A stretch of DNA of 64,000 bases, taken from contig CM066983.1 of assembly GCA_033977485.1 (NCBI GenBank), positions 67,814,010 to 67,878,009 of the forward strand, in the 5' to 3' direction. The stretch is from Hydrangea macrophylla. Taxonomy: Eukaryota; Streptophyta; Magnoliopsida; Cornales; Hydrangeaceae. A program made the position numbers and the translations under genes. Position 1 is the first letter of the stretch; the number at the start of each line of letters is the position of its first letter. Under the pieces are notes generated by a model. The model did not search any database, was not told the DNA's origin, and saw only the letters and a program-made list of their open reading frames with translations. Positions 11,319-20,143 of this stretch are shown one piece after another.

Positions 11319-11335
11319 CTGCCCAAAATAAAAAT

Positions 11336-11972
11336 AAGAAAAAATTGATCGTTAACTAAACCAAACAGAGTAAGTAAAGGATGAAGAACATTGTGGCTAA
11401 CGACCGGTGAATGGTTTATATGCTTAACAAGCGGTGGATGATTTATATCCTTAATGAGCGGGGGATGGACTGACGTGGTGTCCATGAATGCGGTGGATGG
11501 TTTATATCCTTAATGAGCAATGGACAGAATGATGGTATATCTACATATGTGAAACAATTGAGTCTGTTCTTTCGGGAAAGAGTATGTTGATTATCGGTCT
11601 CAGAATAACAAGACGATATGGGTGGAGTTACGACGTTGGAATACAGAGGAGATATTATTTAGTAGAACTATATCTTATGACTTCATAACTTGTTATACGT
11701 TATATCATTGATGCCCTGCGAGTTTCTATACACTCAGCTCTCAGTAAGCTGACGGCCATTATTGCCTGGACATTCCCCATCCAGATTACCCTGTCCCTTT
11801 TAATGCAGATAATGGAGCTTATGACGATAGCTATTACCCAAAAGGGAATACGCAGAGAATGGCCCCACTAATGCTGGTTATGCCGGAGAAGACTGTTATG
11901 CTAACAACTACCCTTACGCCAGCTGAAGATCTGAAGATGGTGTATCTAGTTTATGTCCAAGTTTTATATTAT
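11336..11972. other. Unassigned DNA with a short tandem repeat
   Basis: 11401-11525 holds about three imperfect units of a gcggtggatggtttatatcc-ttaatgagc phrase, which may belong to the intron of the element 1 antisense gene. 11760-11945 contains short open stretches rich in Tyr and Asn codons (AYDDSYYPKGN, then GYAGEDCYANNYPYAS in another frame) that look like a broken coding fragment of unknown origin. No further element 1 sequence is seen. Confidence 0.4.
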
Positions 11973-12734
11973 TGTCAAAATTGCTAGTTAACGGGTACTT
12001 GGGCATATGTTGTCTCCAGACCTGTTGTGATCCTGTGGACCACACTCTGATGAATTGTAATAATTAGAACTGTCTTATATTTCAATTGATGTTATTATTG
12101 TTCCTGTTGTTTTAGTTGGACTAGTACTGCTTGATGTGGATAATTAGCGACTGTCACTTGTCATTCCCTATGAACTTTCATAGGAAATTTATTTTTCTCT
12201 ATTTTTGCTGCTCCGGGGCATGACAGTTGTAGTTTGGAATTGAGCTTTTGCGACTCATGAACGTGTTGAATCTCATATTCATGTGTTTGGGTAATGTTCG
12301 AAACCTCTAAGGGGTTGAGTCATGATTTGGGAGTACGTAATTTTCTATTTACAATGGTTTGCTACGGTAGTGGAAGAGTTGGAAATTGTTTTCTGCACAA
12401 ACAGAGGATGTTGTATCAGGTACCTGGGACTGGTCGAAGGTACCCCTAGGACCAATCTCTGGGTGAGTTATTAACTTTTGAAATTTAAACTCCTATTTTG
12501 ATGAAAGGGGTTCTTAGGGGTCCCTAATAAGCCCAAAATTAGTCCTTTTGAATTTCAACCACTTTCAAGGTACGTAAATGGTGATGTAATCTGGAATTTT
12601 TCCTATATAAATCTTTTGGGCTAACAGATGAAGTCTCAAGCTTGTGCTTTAGTTTTGTTTAATAACTGGATAATCAGGTGTTTATCATCGTTCTTGCATA
12701 TTCAAATCCGCGTGGGGCTGGTTGGGGTGTGACA
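11973..12734 (-). repeat. Possible solo LTR (chromovirus-like)
   Basis: On the minus strand the segment begins TGTCACACCCCAACC, the style of start seen in the chromovirus LTRs of element 3 (TGTCACACC), and ends ...AATTTTGACA. Both sides are flanked by ATATTAT (11966-11972 and 12735-12741). The flanks are AT-rich and 7 nt, not the usual 5 nt, so they are weak evidence. It has no coding capacity. It could instead be an unrelated repeat. Confidence 0.35.
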
Positions 12735-12741
12735 ATATTAT

Positions 12742-13594
12742 TGCATCCATAAGCGTTTCATAATTGGGCACCTTTAAGTCAAGATTAATAGTTTTCAATA
12801 GGTATGAAGGGTGTTAAATTCTATGTACATTGATCAATTCATCATACTATATCCTTCATTTGAGTTTTAAACTAACTAGAACACACTTGTTCTCTTGGAA
12901 CAATTAAAGTGATGACTATTAAGGAATAGGTTGTTACGATCTTGCTTGCTCTGGTTTTGTGCAAACTGATACAACATTTGCTATTGGTGGACCTATAGAT
13001 CCTGTTTTAGTCTACGGTGGAGTGCCATATAAAATTTCTATATCTATATACAAGGTGGTGCTATAGAGCCCGTTTGATTCACCGAATGATGTGTCCCATA
13101 AAAAATAAATCCGTACGGGCGCCATTCCATCATCTAATATCAAAATTGTAAAATAATAGAGAATTAAAAGAAGCACTCGGAAAGGAAACCTAGCAATTCC
13201 TACATTGACAAGGAAAACTTTCATCTTTTCACCAGTTCCCTTTTTCACAATTTTTATCATCATTTATTTTTTTCAATCTATTACTTCAGTGAAATTTTAC
13301 TTTGTCATTCAAGTTTGAAATTTTGAAACATTCCTTTTGTATTAATGTGTTTGATTATGTTGCATGTGTCTGGTCTTAATCTTCTTTTCTTGACTTTTGC
13401 TTTGTTGATGATCAGCTTGTTTTTGTTCGGTTTGGGTGGTGGTAGTGTTGTTCTGGTCAATTGTGGTGCTTTGAGTTTGTCAATTGGGGTTTAACCCATG
13501 TTTAGTTCTGCAGGGGTTTCTTAAGTCCCTAGAATTAACAATCAATGTTCAAAGTTCAATTTGATTCTTGGTTTGTTAAAAAATCCTTTAAATG
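12742..13594. other. AT-rich intergenic DNA
   Basis: No convincing gene. A minus-strand frame at 13012-13263 is short, hydrophobic by composition and unlike any family I know. A phrase gagcccgtttgattcacc near 13068 looks like a transposon terminus, but no partner end was found. Confidence 0.45.
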
Positions 13595-13790
13595 TTGGAT
13601 TTAGTGAAATTTCACTTAATCTTCAAGTGAAATTTCACTTAACATACATGAAGATTAAGTGAAATTTCACTAAACCCGTACATACAAGAATATTAAGCAA
13701 AATTTAAATGAATTTTCACTTAATCTTCATATATGTTAAGTGAAATTTCACTTTAACATACAAGAATATTAAGCAAATTTTAAATAAACC
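13595..13790. repeat. Cluster of inverted repeats with a gtgaaatttcac core
   Basis: The 12-bp palindrome gtgaaatttcac occurs four times, usually extended to aagtgaaatttcactt, in both arms of larger inverted units such as taatcttca...tgaagatta. The whole segment could fold into nested stems. The same 12-bp core is the centre of the repeat array at 34-52 kb, but the flanking sequence differs. Confidence 0.7.
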
Positions 13791-13959
13791 CAACATTTGA
13801 AGAACTTTTTTAAAAAAATCAAATTTTGAATGATTCTTTCCAAATTAAAAATATCTTTAATTTTTTTAATTTAGAGACATACATTCTTTGAAAATATATT
13901 TAAAATTTTTTAGAGTTTCTTCCCTAGGTTATAAAATTGTCACAATGTGTGAAACCATT

Positions 13960-14132
13960 TACAAACATTGACTTTTCAACTTAGAATTAATAGTAAAAAT
14001 GAGGGTAAGATGGTAATATTATCCTTTCGGTTAACTTCATTTATTGTCAAGGGAGGTAAGTGTATTTTTTAAAAATACAAGGAAGGTCCATGTATTTATG
14101 GAGAACCTCAAGGGTGGTCAGTGTAGTTTACC
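13960..14132. mobile_element. One end of a Mutator-like foldback element
   Basis: It ends in tcaagggtggtcagtgtag-tttaccc, the reverse complement of the gggtaaactacactgacc type of terminus that bounds the intact foldback element at 50955-52376. Adjacent phrases (aaggaaggtccatgta and gggaggtaagtgtat) parallel that element's internal tract of repeated 'dry' phrases. The other arm was not found, so this is a truncated or solo end. Confidence 0.55.
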
Positions 14133-14228
14133 CAAAAAAATAGAATATTTTGATATTATCCTTAGAGACTATTTCACAAGCCATAACTCCAAGCATAAAA
14201 AAAAAAATCACAAGCCACAACAGTTTTG

Positions 14229-14710
14229 ACTTTTGTGGCACGCAACGCGTCACAAGTAATGCAAAATGCGTTATAGTTACTTATTTGTGTCGCAGAAAAC
14301 ACGTTCCACGGGCGTGACAAAATTCCTAGTCGCAAATAATCTTTTGTGACGTGGTCAACAAGTCAAAAAAAATGTCATCTTTTGTGACACATATGTGTGT
14401 CACAGATAATACATGACGGCGTCACAAATAAACTGCCATGGATGCTCTATATACACGCCACAAATGAGAGCAGTATTTGTGACGCACTATACGCGTTAGT
14501 GACCTTTTGACATGTATATACGTCACAAATACTGAATCACTTTAATTAATTATAATTATTTGTGGCGCATAGCAAGTGTCACAAATAAAATTCGCCATAT
14601 GCAGACATTAGTTGAGGCGTAGTATTTGTGATGCCTATTTATGCGTCACAGATGCTCATGCAGCATTATGTGTAGTATTTGTGACGCATCAAAGTGCGCC
14701 ACAAATTAAA
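14229..14710. repeat. Array of degenerate tttgtgacgc palindromes (CACTA-like subterminal repeats)
   Basis: About ten units in alternating orientation of a motif close to tttgtgacgcat, each paired with atgcgtcacaaa nearby (for example 14353-14410, 14478-14535, 14562-14585 and 14680-14705). Inverted tttgtggcg/cgccacaaa clusters are typical of the subterminal regions of CACTA (En/Spm) transposons, where transposase binds. No CACTA terminus, 3-bp duplication or transposase was found, so this may be a relic. Confidence 0.5.
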
Positions 14711-15252
14711 TAACACCTGAAAATTAAAATTTGTAATTTTTTTTTTTGTCAATTTTGTAATTTTTATGTGCTAGATATATACCTATGATAATATAAATCT
14801 TTCAAAAACACAACTTCGATTTGCATGCACACGAAATAAACATCGAAATACACTTTAAGGTTCAATTCCAACATCAAAATATTAATTCATACAAACAAAA
14901 AGTTTAAATTTATATCAACTGTCCAAATTTATTCTAACTTTTAATATTTCACCATTTTGAATTCCAAAAACATAGATGAGACCAGAACCACCACAGAGCT
15001 ACTATCGACGATGCCACCACCAGCAACACATTGCTGCTATTGTTGGACCACAATCAGCGCCACCATGACACGTCCCTTTTTTATTCACTGTTTGTGTGCT
15101 CAAGAACTGGCAATTCCTATCTGTATATCAATTGAAGAGCACACAAAACAGTACTATACACGCGCATGCACACACATCCATATACTTATATATATTGGCA
15201 TATATATACACACACGCACATACACGTATATGTAGTAGTAGTAGGATTGAGT
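14711..15252. other. AT-rich DNA and a small TA/CA microsatellite, downstream of the kinase gene
   Basis: Mostly AT-rich. 15185-15235 alternates tatata and cacaca. It lies immediately 3' of the receptor-kinase stop codon on the minus strand and so should hold its 3' UTR, but no clear polyadenylation site was chosen. Confidence 0.45.
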
Positions 15253-15554
15253 CTAGGAAGGGGCTGTTTGGGTTGATATCAACCGAGAAACAATGCGCAT
15301 GGTGGGCCTAGACTGTGGATTTGGATGTAAACAAGCTATGGCAATCTTTGTGGTGGACAGAAGTATCCGCTCAATTTCGGCCAATGGATGGGAGAGGCGT
15401 TGGTCAAACACCTCTTTAAGCATCAAGTCCTCAGCAGATGATAAAAATGAGGTGATGAAATCTCCTGGATGCTTCCCTTTGATAACTTCCAGTGCCAGCA
15501 CTCCAAAGCTGTACACGTCACACTTTTCAGTAACCTTCATTGTGTAAGCAAGTT
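15253..15554 (-). CDS. LRR receptor-like kinase, exon 2 (kinase C-lobe end)
   Basis: Second and last exon of the gene whose exon 1 lies at 28554-31360. On the minus strand a splice acceptor (gtttctgttgcag) precedes AA-CTT-GCT. Joined to the final G of exon 1 it gives a Glu, restoring the usual P-E-L-A-Y kinase sequence after the activation loop. The exon encodes [20 protein letters not shown] (subdomain IX with its invariant Asp), then [18 protein letters not shown] and [12 protein letters not shown] (subdomain XI Arg), ending in a stop at 15253. Length and motifs are normal for MIK2-like LRR-RLKs, where one intron at this site is usual. The exon itself is intact, but a 13-kb intron and a frameshift in exon 1 separate it from a usable message. 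Confidence 0.88.
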
Positions 15555-15629
15555 CTGCAACAGAAACATAGTGATCTGGTTATTTGTGTATTATAAGTGT
15601 GCATTCCCTTTAATATTTGTTACTTTAGG

Positions 15630-16205
15630 CAATGGCGTAGCCTATTTCTTATTTTTAGGAGGGGTCATTCATAACTTATTACCGTTTCAAAAAATTTATT
15701 TACACATTGAATTATCTTAAATTATTAACAAAAGTAGTTGTAAATCTTCAAGATGCAACAAAAGAAAATAAATTTGAGTACAATATTTATCTTATTACTT
15801 TAACCAAAAAATAAAAATAATAAAGTTACTAGAGGAAATTTTCTCACAAACTTCTCATATTTCAAGAATGTTGCATATAGAGTCGTCTTTGTCAATGTAT
15901 GTAACCAAGCAATCAGTCATCCATTGGTCACTCATTTGCTCAAGCAATTTGTTCTTTATAGTTTTATTGCAAAAAAAATAAATTCTATTGTAGAATCAAA
16001 GCTACTGTTAGAAACAAATATATCAAAGAACATACAATATCATTCCTAAGTAAATTCACTCCACTTTTTTTTCTTTTTCTTTTTTTCAGAATGGTCAATT
16101 TAAGAAAAGAAATTACCACATTGTTCAACCATACATGCACAAAATATCATTTTTTTTTACTAAGTTTCAGTATGGTTAACTAACCCTACTAAATTACATA
16201 GCTCT
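15630..16205. mobile_element. Possible MITE in the kinase intron
   Basis: The left end reads gcaatggcgtagcctat and the reverse complement of the right end reads gccatgggcagagctat, followed by similar T- and G-rich sequence (ttaggagggg against tagtagggtt). These could be diverged terminal inverted repeats of a non-coding element of about 575 bp. No certain target duplication was found. Confidence 0.25.
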
Positions 16206-16738
16206 GCCCATGGCTATAGAACTAAGGATAAAAAATTATTTTGTCCACTGAGAGTATCGAAACATTTTTGTATTTCGATGAAAAAAAAAAAGCAAAACAT
16301 TAGAGGAGTAATGGTATGCTTCGTAAATTTGAATCCAAAAGTTTACAAATGATTTAACAATTATTGCATATATATTGTGACGTGGTCGGTGGTATCACAT
16401 ATCATAATATTTGTACAACTGACAAAGTATTTGTGAATCATAGCTTTTTTCTTAGAGAAAATGGAAATTCATTTGCAAAATGCTCGAAGGTTCCCTCCAT
16501 GTCTACAACACTGTCAACACATAAAAAAGAAAAGGCCAAAACGTATTCGTTTGCAACTATATTGAAACGAAACATACGAAAAATATAAAAATTAACATGT
16601 GTCCGTAGAAACATAAAAAAATGGCCGAAACATATGAAACACTTGAAAATTTTCCTCTATAAATACTAACACACAATAAGGTTGAGAAGCGAGACATTGA
16701 AATATCTACTATGTATCAAGTATTTATAAAATGCTTGC

Positions 16739-17362
16739 TGATGATGTCTAAAATTGGTAAGAAGGGTTTAGAGAGAAAATAAGACAAAAATAATTTGTAT
16801 GTGGTTCGGTCCCGTTAATGAGGTGACTTACGTCCACGGTTGCGTCAGTGCGCTCTCACTAACAGATCACCGGCGGGCCTGGTGAGCCAACAATTAGGGG
16901 CGACACTACCAGTAATGCCGGTCGGGTGTATGCGTATTAATGGTGAGTTCTCTATTGAATACTGGTAAGCGTTGAGAGTTGATTTCCGGATCCCTTTGAC
17001 AGGGTAGGTGGGCTCTTTTATAGGTACAAGAGTCCACCCTCACATGGCAAGTTAATGGGATTAGGAAACCCAATCTGATTACAACTTGATTTGCGTGATC
17101 TTTGGAGAGTTTTCTAAGTGGTTTAGGAAACTGCCACATCTCCCTCCGCAGACTTGTAGTTGATTTAGGAAACTGCTGGACAGTCCGGGACCGATATGTA
17201 CCCCCTGGTGAGCTTCCGCACAGCGTGCCCGGGCCGTGCAAGCATCCCGAGCAGTGTCGCCTGTCAATCTCAGGGGTGGACCCCAAGCTCCCACTCCGGA
17301 TGGTCCGGGTCATCCCGCTAACATGGCGGTCTAGTCTTAGCCGAATATTTCTGGACGTACCA
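16739..17362 (-). repeat. 3' LTR of element 2
   Basis: 624 bp, reading tgatgatgtc...acgtacca on the plus strand (TGGTACGT...CATCATCA on the element strand). The same length as the 5' LTR, with about 96% identity by eye. A TATAAAA box lies on the minus strand near 17026-17032. Confidence 0.95.
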
Positions 17363-17385
17363 GCTGTCCTCCATTTTCAAAGTTG
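17363..17385 (-). other. Polypurine tract of element 2
   Basis: On the minus strand, tttgaaaatggaggacagc directly precedes the 3' LTR start TGGTACGT. Purine-rich sequence at this place is the expected primer for plus-strand DNA synthesis. Confidence 0.6.
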
Positions 17386-17554
17386 ATGTGATGTTCCATC
17401 AAATGAAGTTTGAAAATTAAGACTGCACCCGAGACACCGTTCGGTAATAGATCGGGATCTTACCAGGGATGGAACCGGCTGGAGTGATCAGTCGGGATAT
17501 AGACCGAGCGGTGACCATGTGAGCCCGAGTTCTTCCCAAGCCACGTGTCCACTA

Positions 17555-17760
17555 ATCACTGGCCTAGTCAGGATCCAACGGTGCCAGCCTGGGAGTAACC
17601 GAACCATTCTCGTGGCAACCGAACCGTCCTATCGAACATTTAATTCCCACGTCTTTCGAGGCGACGCCTCACGTAGCTGAAGCGGCAGTTCTGGAGGGAG
17701 ATCATATGAGCCGTTCGATCAGTTTTGATCTGAGTCGTCCAAGGTGTCTATATAAGGAGC
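17555..17760 (+). promoter_or_regulatory. Promoter of antisense gene A in element 2
   Basis: A TATATAAG box lies at 17749-17756, about 125 bp before the ATG at 17876. Upstream are an acgt core in gccacgtgtcc (17540-17550), aaccgaaccgtc and cacgtctttcgaggcgacgcc. The same blocks in the same order precede gene B (19455-19685), which argues that this is a real, duplicated promoter. Transcription would run opposite to gag-pol, toward the pol end. Confidence 0.6.
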
Positions 17761-17875
17761 ACCTATTCATTCACATATGCCAACTGTTTGAAGATTGAAT
17801 ATACCGAGCGGTCTTTGAGAACGAAGTATTCCCAAGCTCTTTTTCTCACCTTCTTCACAACCTAGGCTTCTCCCC

Positions 17876-18970
17876 ATGGCCTCTCACGTCGACCTGACCT
17901 CCAGCGAAGGGATGACTGCTTTCAGGAGGGACTGCAAGATCCCTGAAGACGTCGGGATCCGGCTCCACACTGAAGGAGAGGAGGTGGCTTTACCCTCGGT
18001 CATTATCAGCAGTTATCTATTGCTAACAGTGGGGCTACGCTTTCCTTTCCCTGCCTCCTTCTGTAATCTCTTATAGGGATTACGCTTTCCATTGAACAAG
18101 TGCCTTCCAAATCTCGCCCGTCTTCTTTGGGGCATATCGGCACTGAATGAGTGGCTCAGTATACTCCTCCGCCCTGTGGATGTCGCCAGGTGCTATCTTT
18201 TGAGCATCGACCGCGGGGATCCTTATCTACTCGCCGGGGCAGAAGAAAGGCATCTCGTCCAGGGTCTGGACTTCCCCAACAAGAACTGGCGTCAATACCC
18301 TTGGGTCGTTGTCTCTGGCAATTGGTTGGTAGACCCCTTCATGTATCCTCCTGCAGCTTTCGATCCCGAACTGTGCAAGATGTCCTTTGCCGCCTTCCGG
18401 AACATTGCTCCCTCTGTGTCCGACATGGAAGCGATCAACCGAGCGGTCGAGGCCGGCCTCAGGTATTCCGACTTGATCGGGGGACCTTTTGGTGAGGTTG
18501 GTGGTGAAGTCCCCGTTGCGGCTCCCATTACGGCTGCTTCCGGGTCACACCGCTATACCCGGTCCATGGCTTCCGGCCTACCTGCCGCGAGAGGGGCCGC
18601 CCCACCTGAAGGGCCGATCGCTTTATCCACCAGCTCCGGTTCATCCTCATCTGGGGATTCAGGTCCGCCACCGGGCCCGACCAGGAAGGGTAAGGAGAAG
18701 GCGGTTGAGGAAGAATCTCAACCCCGACCAAAAAGAAGTCGACCGGAAGCACACGCCGGTCTTCATGTGCCTAGCTCCTGGACGGGCCTCTCCCTTGGTA
18801 ATCTGGAAGGTTGCCTGCAGGCGGTAGAAAAGCAAAGTGCTCTCCTGCAGACGGACTCTGTGGTCGGGAAGGAGGACCTTCATGCTCTGGAGCTCACTAT
18901 CAGGGAACTGGTGGCCCGGATGGCTGCAATGGAAGAGAAAATCAAGGCTCTGAAGGGCAAGGGGACCTGA
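17876..18970 (+). pseudogene. Antisense gene A of element 2 (Tat additional ORF, N- and C-terminal domains)
   Basis: Encoded opposite to gag-pol, so transcribed toward pol. The frame from ATG 17876 is open to 18970 except for one TAG at 18074. Residues 1-150 resemble the domain that Pfam calls a putative gypsy-type transposon protein (Transposase_28): GLRFPLNKCLPNLARLL, LLAGAEERHLVQGL, NKNWRQYPWVVVSGNW. It aligns with gene B (GLRLPLHP..., NNKGWKKKFFQVS). The middle is Pro/Ser-rich with a basic RPKRSR stretch that could be a nuclear signal, and the C-terminus (ELTIRELVARMAAMEEKIKA) is a predicted coiled coil. The TAG could be removed by splicing a 48-nt GT...AG segment (18029-18076) in frame, but that is very short for a plant intron. 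Otherwise it is a nonsense mutation. The function is unknown. Confidence 0.65.
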
Positions 18971-19042
18971 AGACCCTCTTTGTTCTCTTTTGTGTTGTTT
19001 TTTTTTGTGTTTTTTGGGGAAGCTGCTTAAACTGGCCCGCAA

Positions 19043-19100
19043 TGTACAGAATACTCCAGTTAATGAAAAGGTACTCTGAGGCCACCTTTTTTTTTTGCAT
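19043..19100 (+). terminator. 3' end region of antisense gene A
   Basis: gtacagaatactccagttaatgaaaagg, a ctctgaggcca block and a T-run match the sequence after gene B (22405-22460) and after the element 1 antisense gene (10682-10745, minus strand). Repeated use of this block after each gene suggests a polyadenylation region. Confidence 0.45.
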
Positions 19101-19454
19101 CAATTGTGTTGTTTGTGATTGTCAGTACCCGGCCCGTTGATGTAACCGACCGGTTTGCTCGAGTACCTTCGGAATGCTTGGCCACACGGGGTGCGTCGTT
19201 ACCGGAATAACCGGTTCCTCTGAGTGCCGTGGCACTTTCTTAGTTAGATTACTCTGAACATACGCTGCCACCTATTTTCGGAACTGACCGGACGCGCAAT
19301 CAGGTGAGAATTCAAAAATAAGTAGCTCCGGGGAAACCGTCCGGACGTGGTCCGGGAATGCTGCTCGAAATGGGGGCCCACACCATGGCCCCCTGGTGTA
19401 AAAACCGACCAGTATAGGTGGGAGCTCGGGATGTAGGGGCATTGCCACGTGTCG

Positions 19455-19685
19455 GGTTCTAATTCGCCTAGTCGGGATCTAGCGGAGTCGGTTCAAATCT
19501 AACCGAACAGTTGCATGGTAATTGAATTGTCACGTCACGCATTTATTGCACGCGTCTTTTGAGACGGCCCTTCACGTGCCCGAGGTGACAGCTGTCGACG
19601 ACCCCTGGCGGGAAAATTCCTTAGCCGTCAGATCTGATCAATCTGGACCGTCCGCTGTTCCTATATAAGGGGCACTCGTCCTTCT
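19455..19685 (+). promoter_or_regulatory. Promoter of antisense gene B in element 2
   Basis: TATATAAG at 19672-19679. Upstream blocks parallel gene A: gccacgtgtcg, cctagtcgggatcta, taaccgaacagt, cacgcgtcttttgagacgg and tcacgtg (a G-box core), then ccgtc.gatc. just before the TATA box. The 5' leader (about 19705-20143) is pyrimidine-rich and may contain an intron. Confidence 0.6.
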
Positions 19686-20143
19686 CTCCAGTACCTGCTG
19701 CCAAGTGAGAGGATTCACCGAACGGTTTCGAGAGCATCCAAGATTCCCGAGCCAGATTCCCGAGTTCTTTTCTGCGCTAAATTTTATAAGTCTTCCCTTC
19801 CCGTCTTTAGTTCTTCATCATCTTCTTATTTTCTGGAACTAAGCTGGAGGGAGTGAACCCGCTTGGGTTAGTGCGGGCTTAGGATTTTTTCTTCCTTCGA
19901 TTTTGTCATTTCTTTCAGTCGGGGGAGACACTAGGACAGATTGACCGAGCGAGGGTTCCTGAGGGAGTCTTGAGCGAGTGTTGTGTTTCTTCTCGAATCT
20001 TGTACAAACTACCCTTCAGGTTGTTAAATCTACCTCCCCTGGACATCAGATTTGGAGTTCTTGACCCATTCTTAGGTCGTCTGCCCTTTAGGCCATCCAC
20101 AGACGCAGTCATATGTCACTCGGATTTTAACTCGTCGTCCCGA

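Larger units (their letters stand above)
3589..11335 (+). mobile_element. Tat-like Ty3/gypsy retrotransposon, decayed, no 3' LTR (element 1)
   Basis: Order on the plus strand: 5' LTR, primer-binding site, gag, protease, reverse transcriptase, RNase H, integrase, 29-bp minisatellite, then the tail of a gene on the opposite strand. The plan matches element 2 (16739-28247) and protein pieces align over most of gag-pol, so the two belong to related families. Integrase lies after RNase H (Ty3 order), no chromodomain is seen, and the antisense gene next to the 3' end is a known trait of Tat-lineage elements such as Grande and Retand. Homology stops near 11335, inside an intron of the antisense gene. 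The 3' LTR is not in the window. Many stop codons and frameshifts show it is dead. Confidence 0.85.

Noticed and set aside
10724..11331. Plus-strand frames over the element 1 antisense gene
   Set aside because: The coding evidence (coiled coil, conserved DHPE...SSYEG block, splice acceptor) is on the minus strand.
13012..13263. 83-residue minus-strand frame
   Set aside because: Hydrophobic by AT composition, no family match, no neighbouring gene signals.
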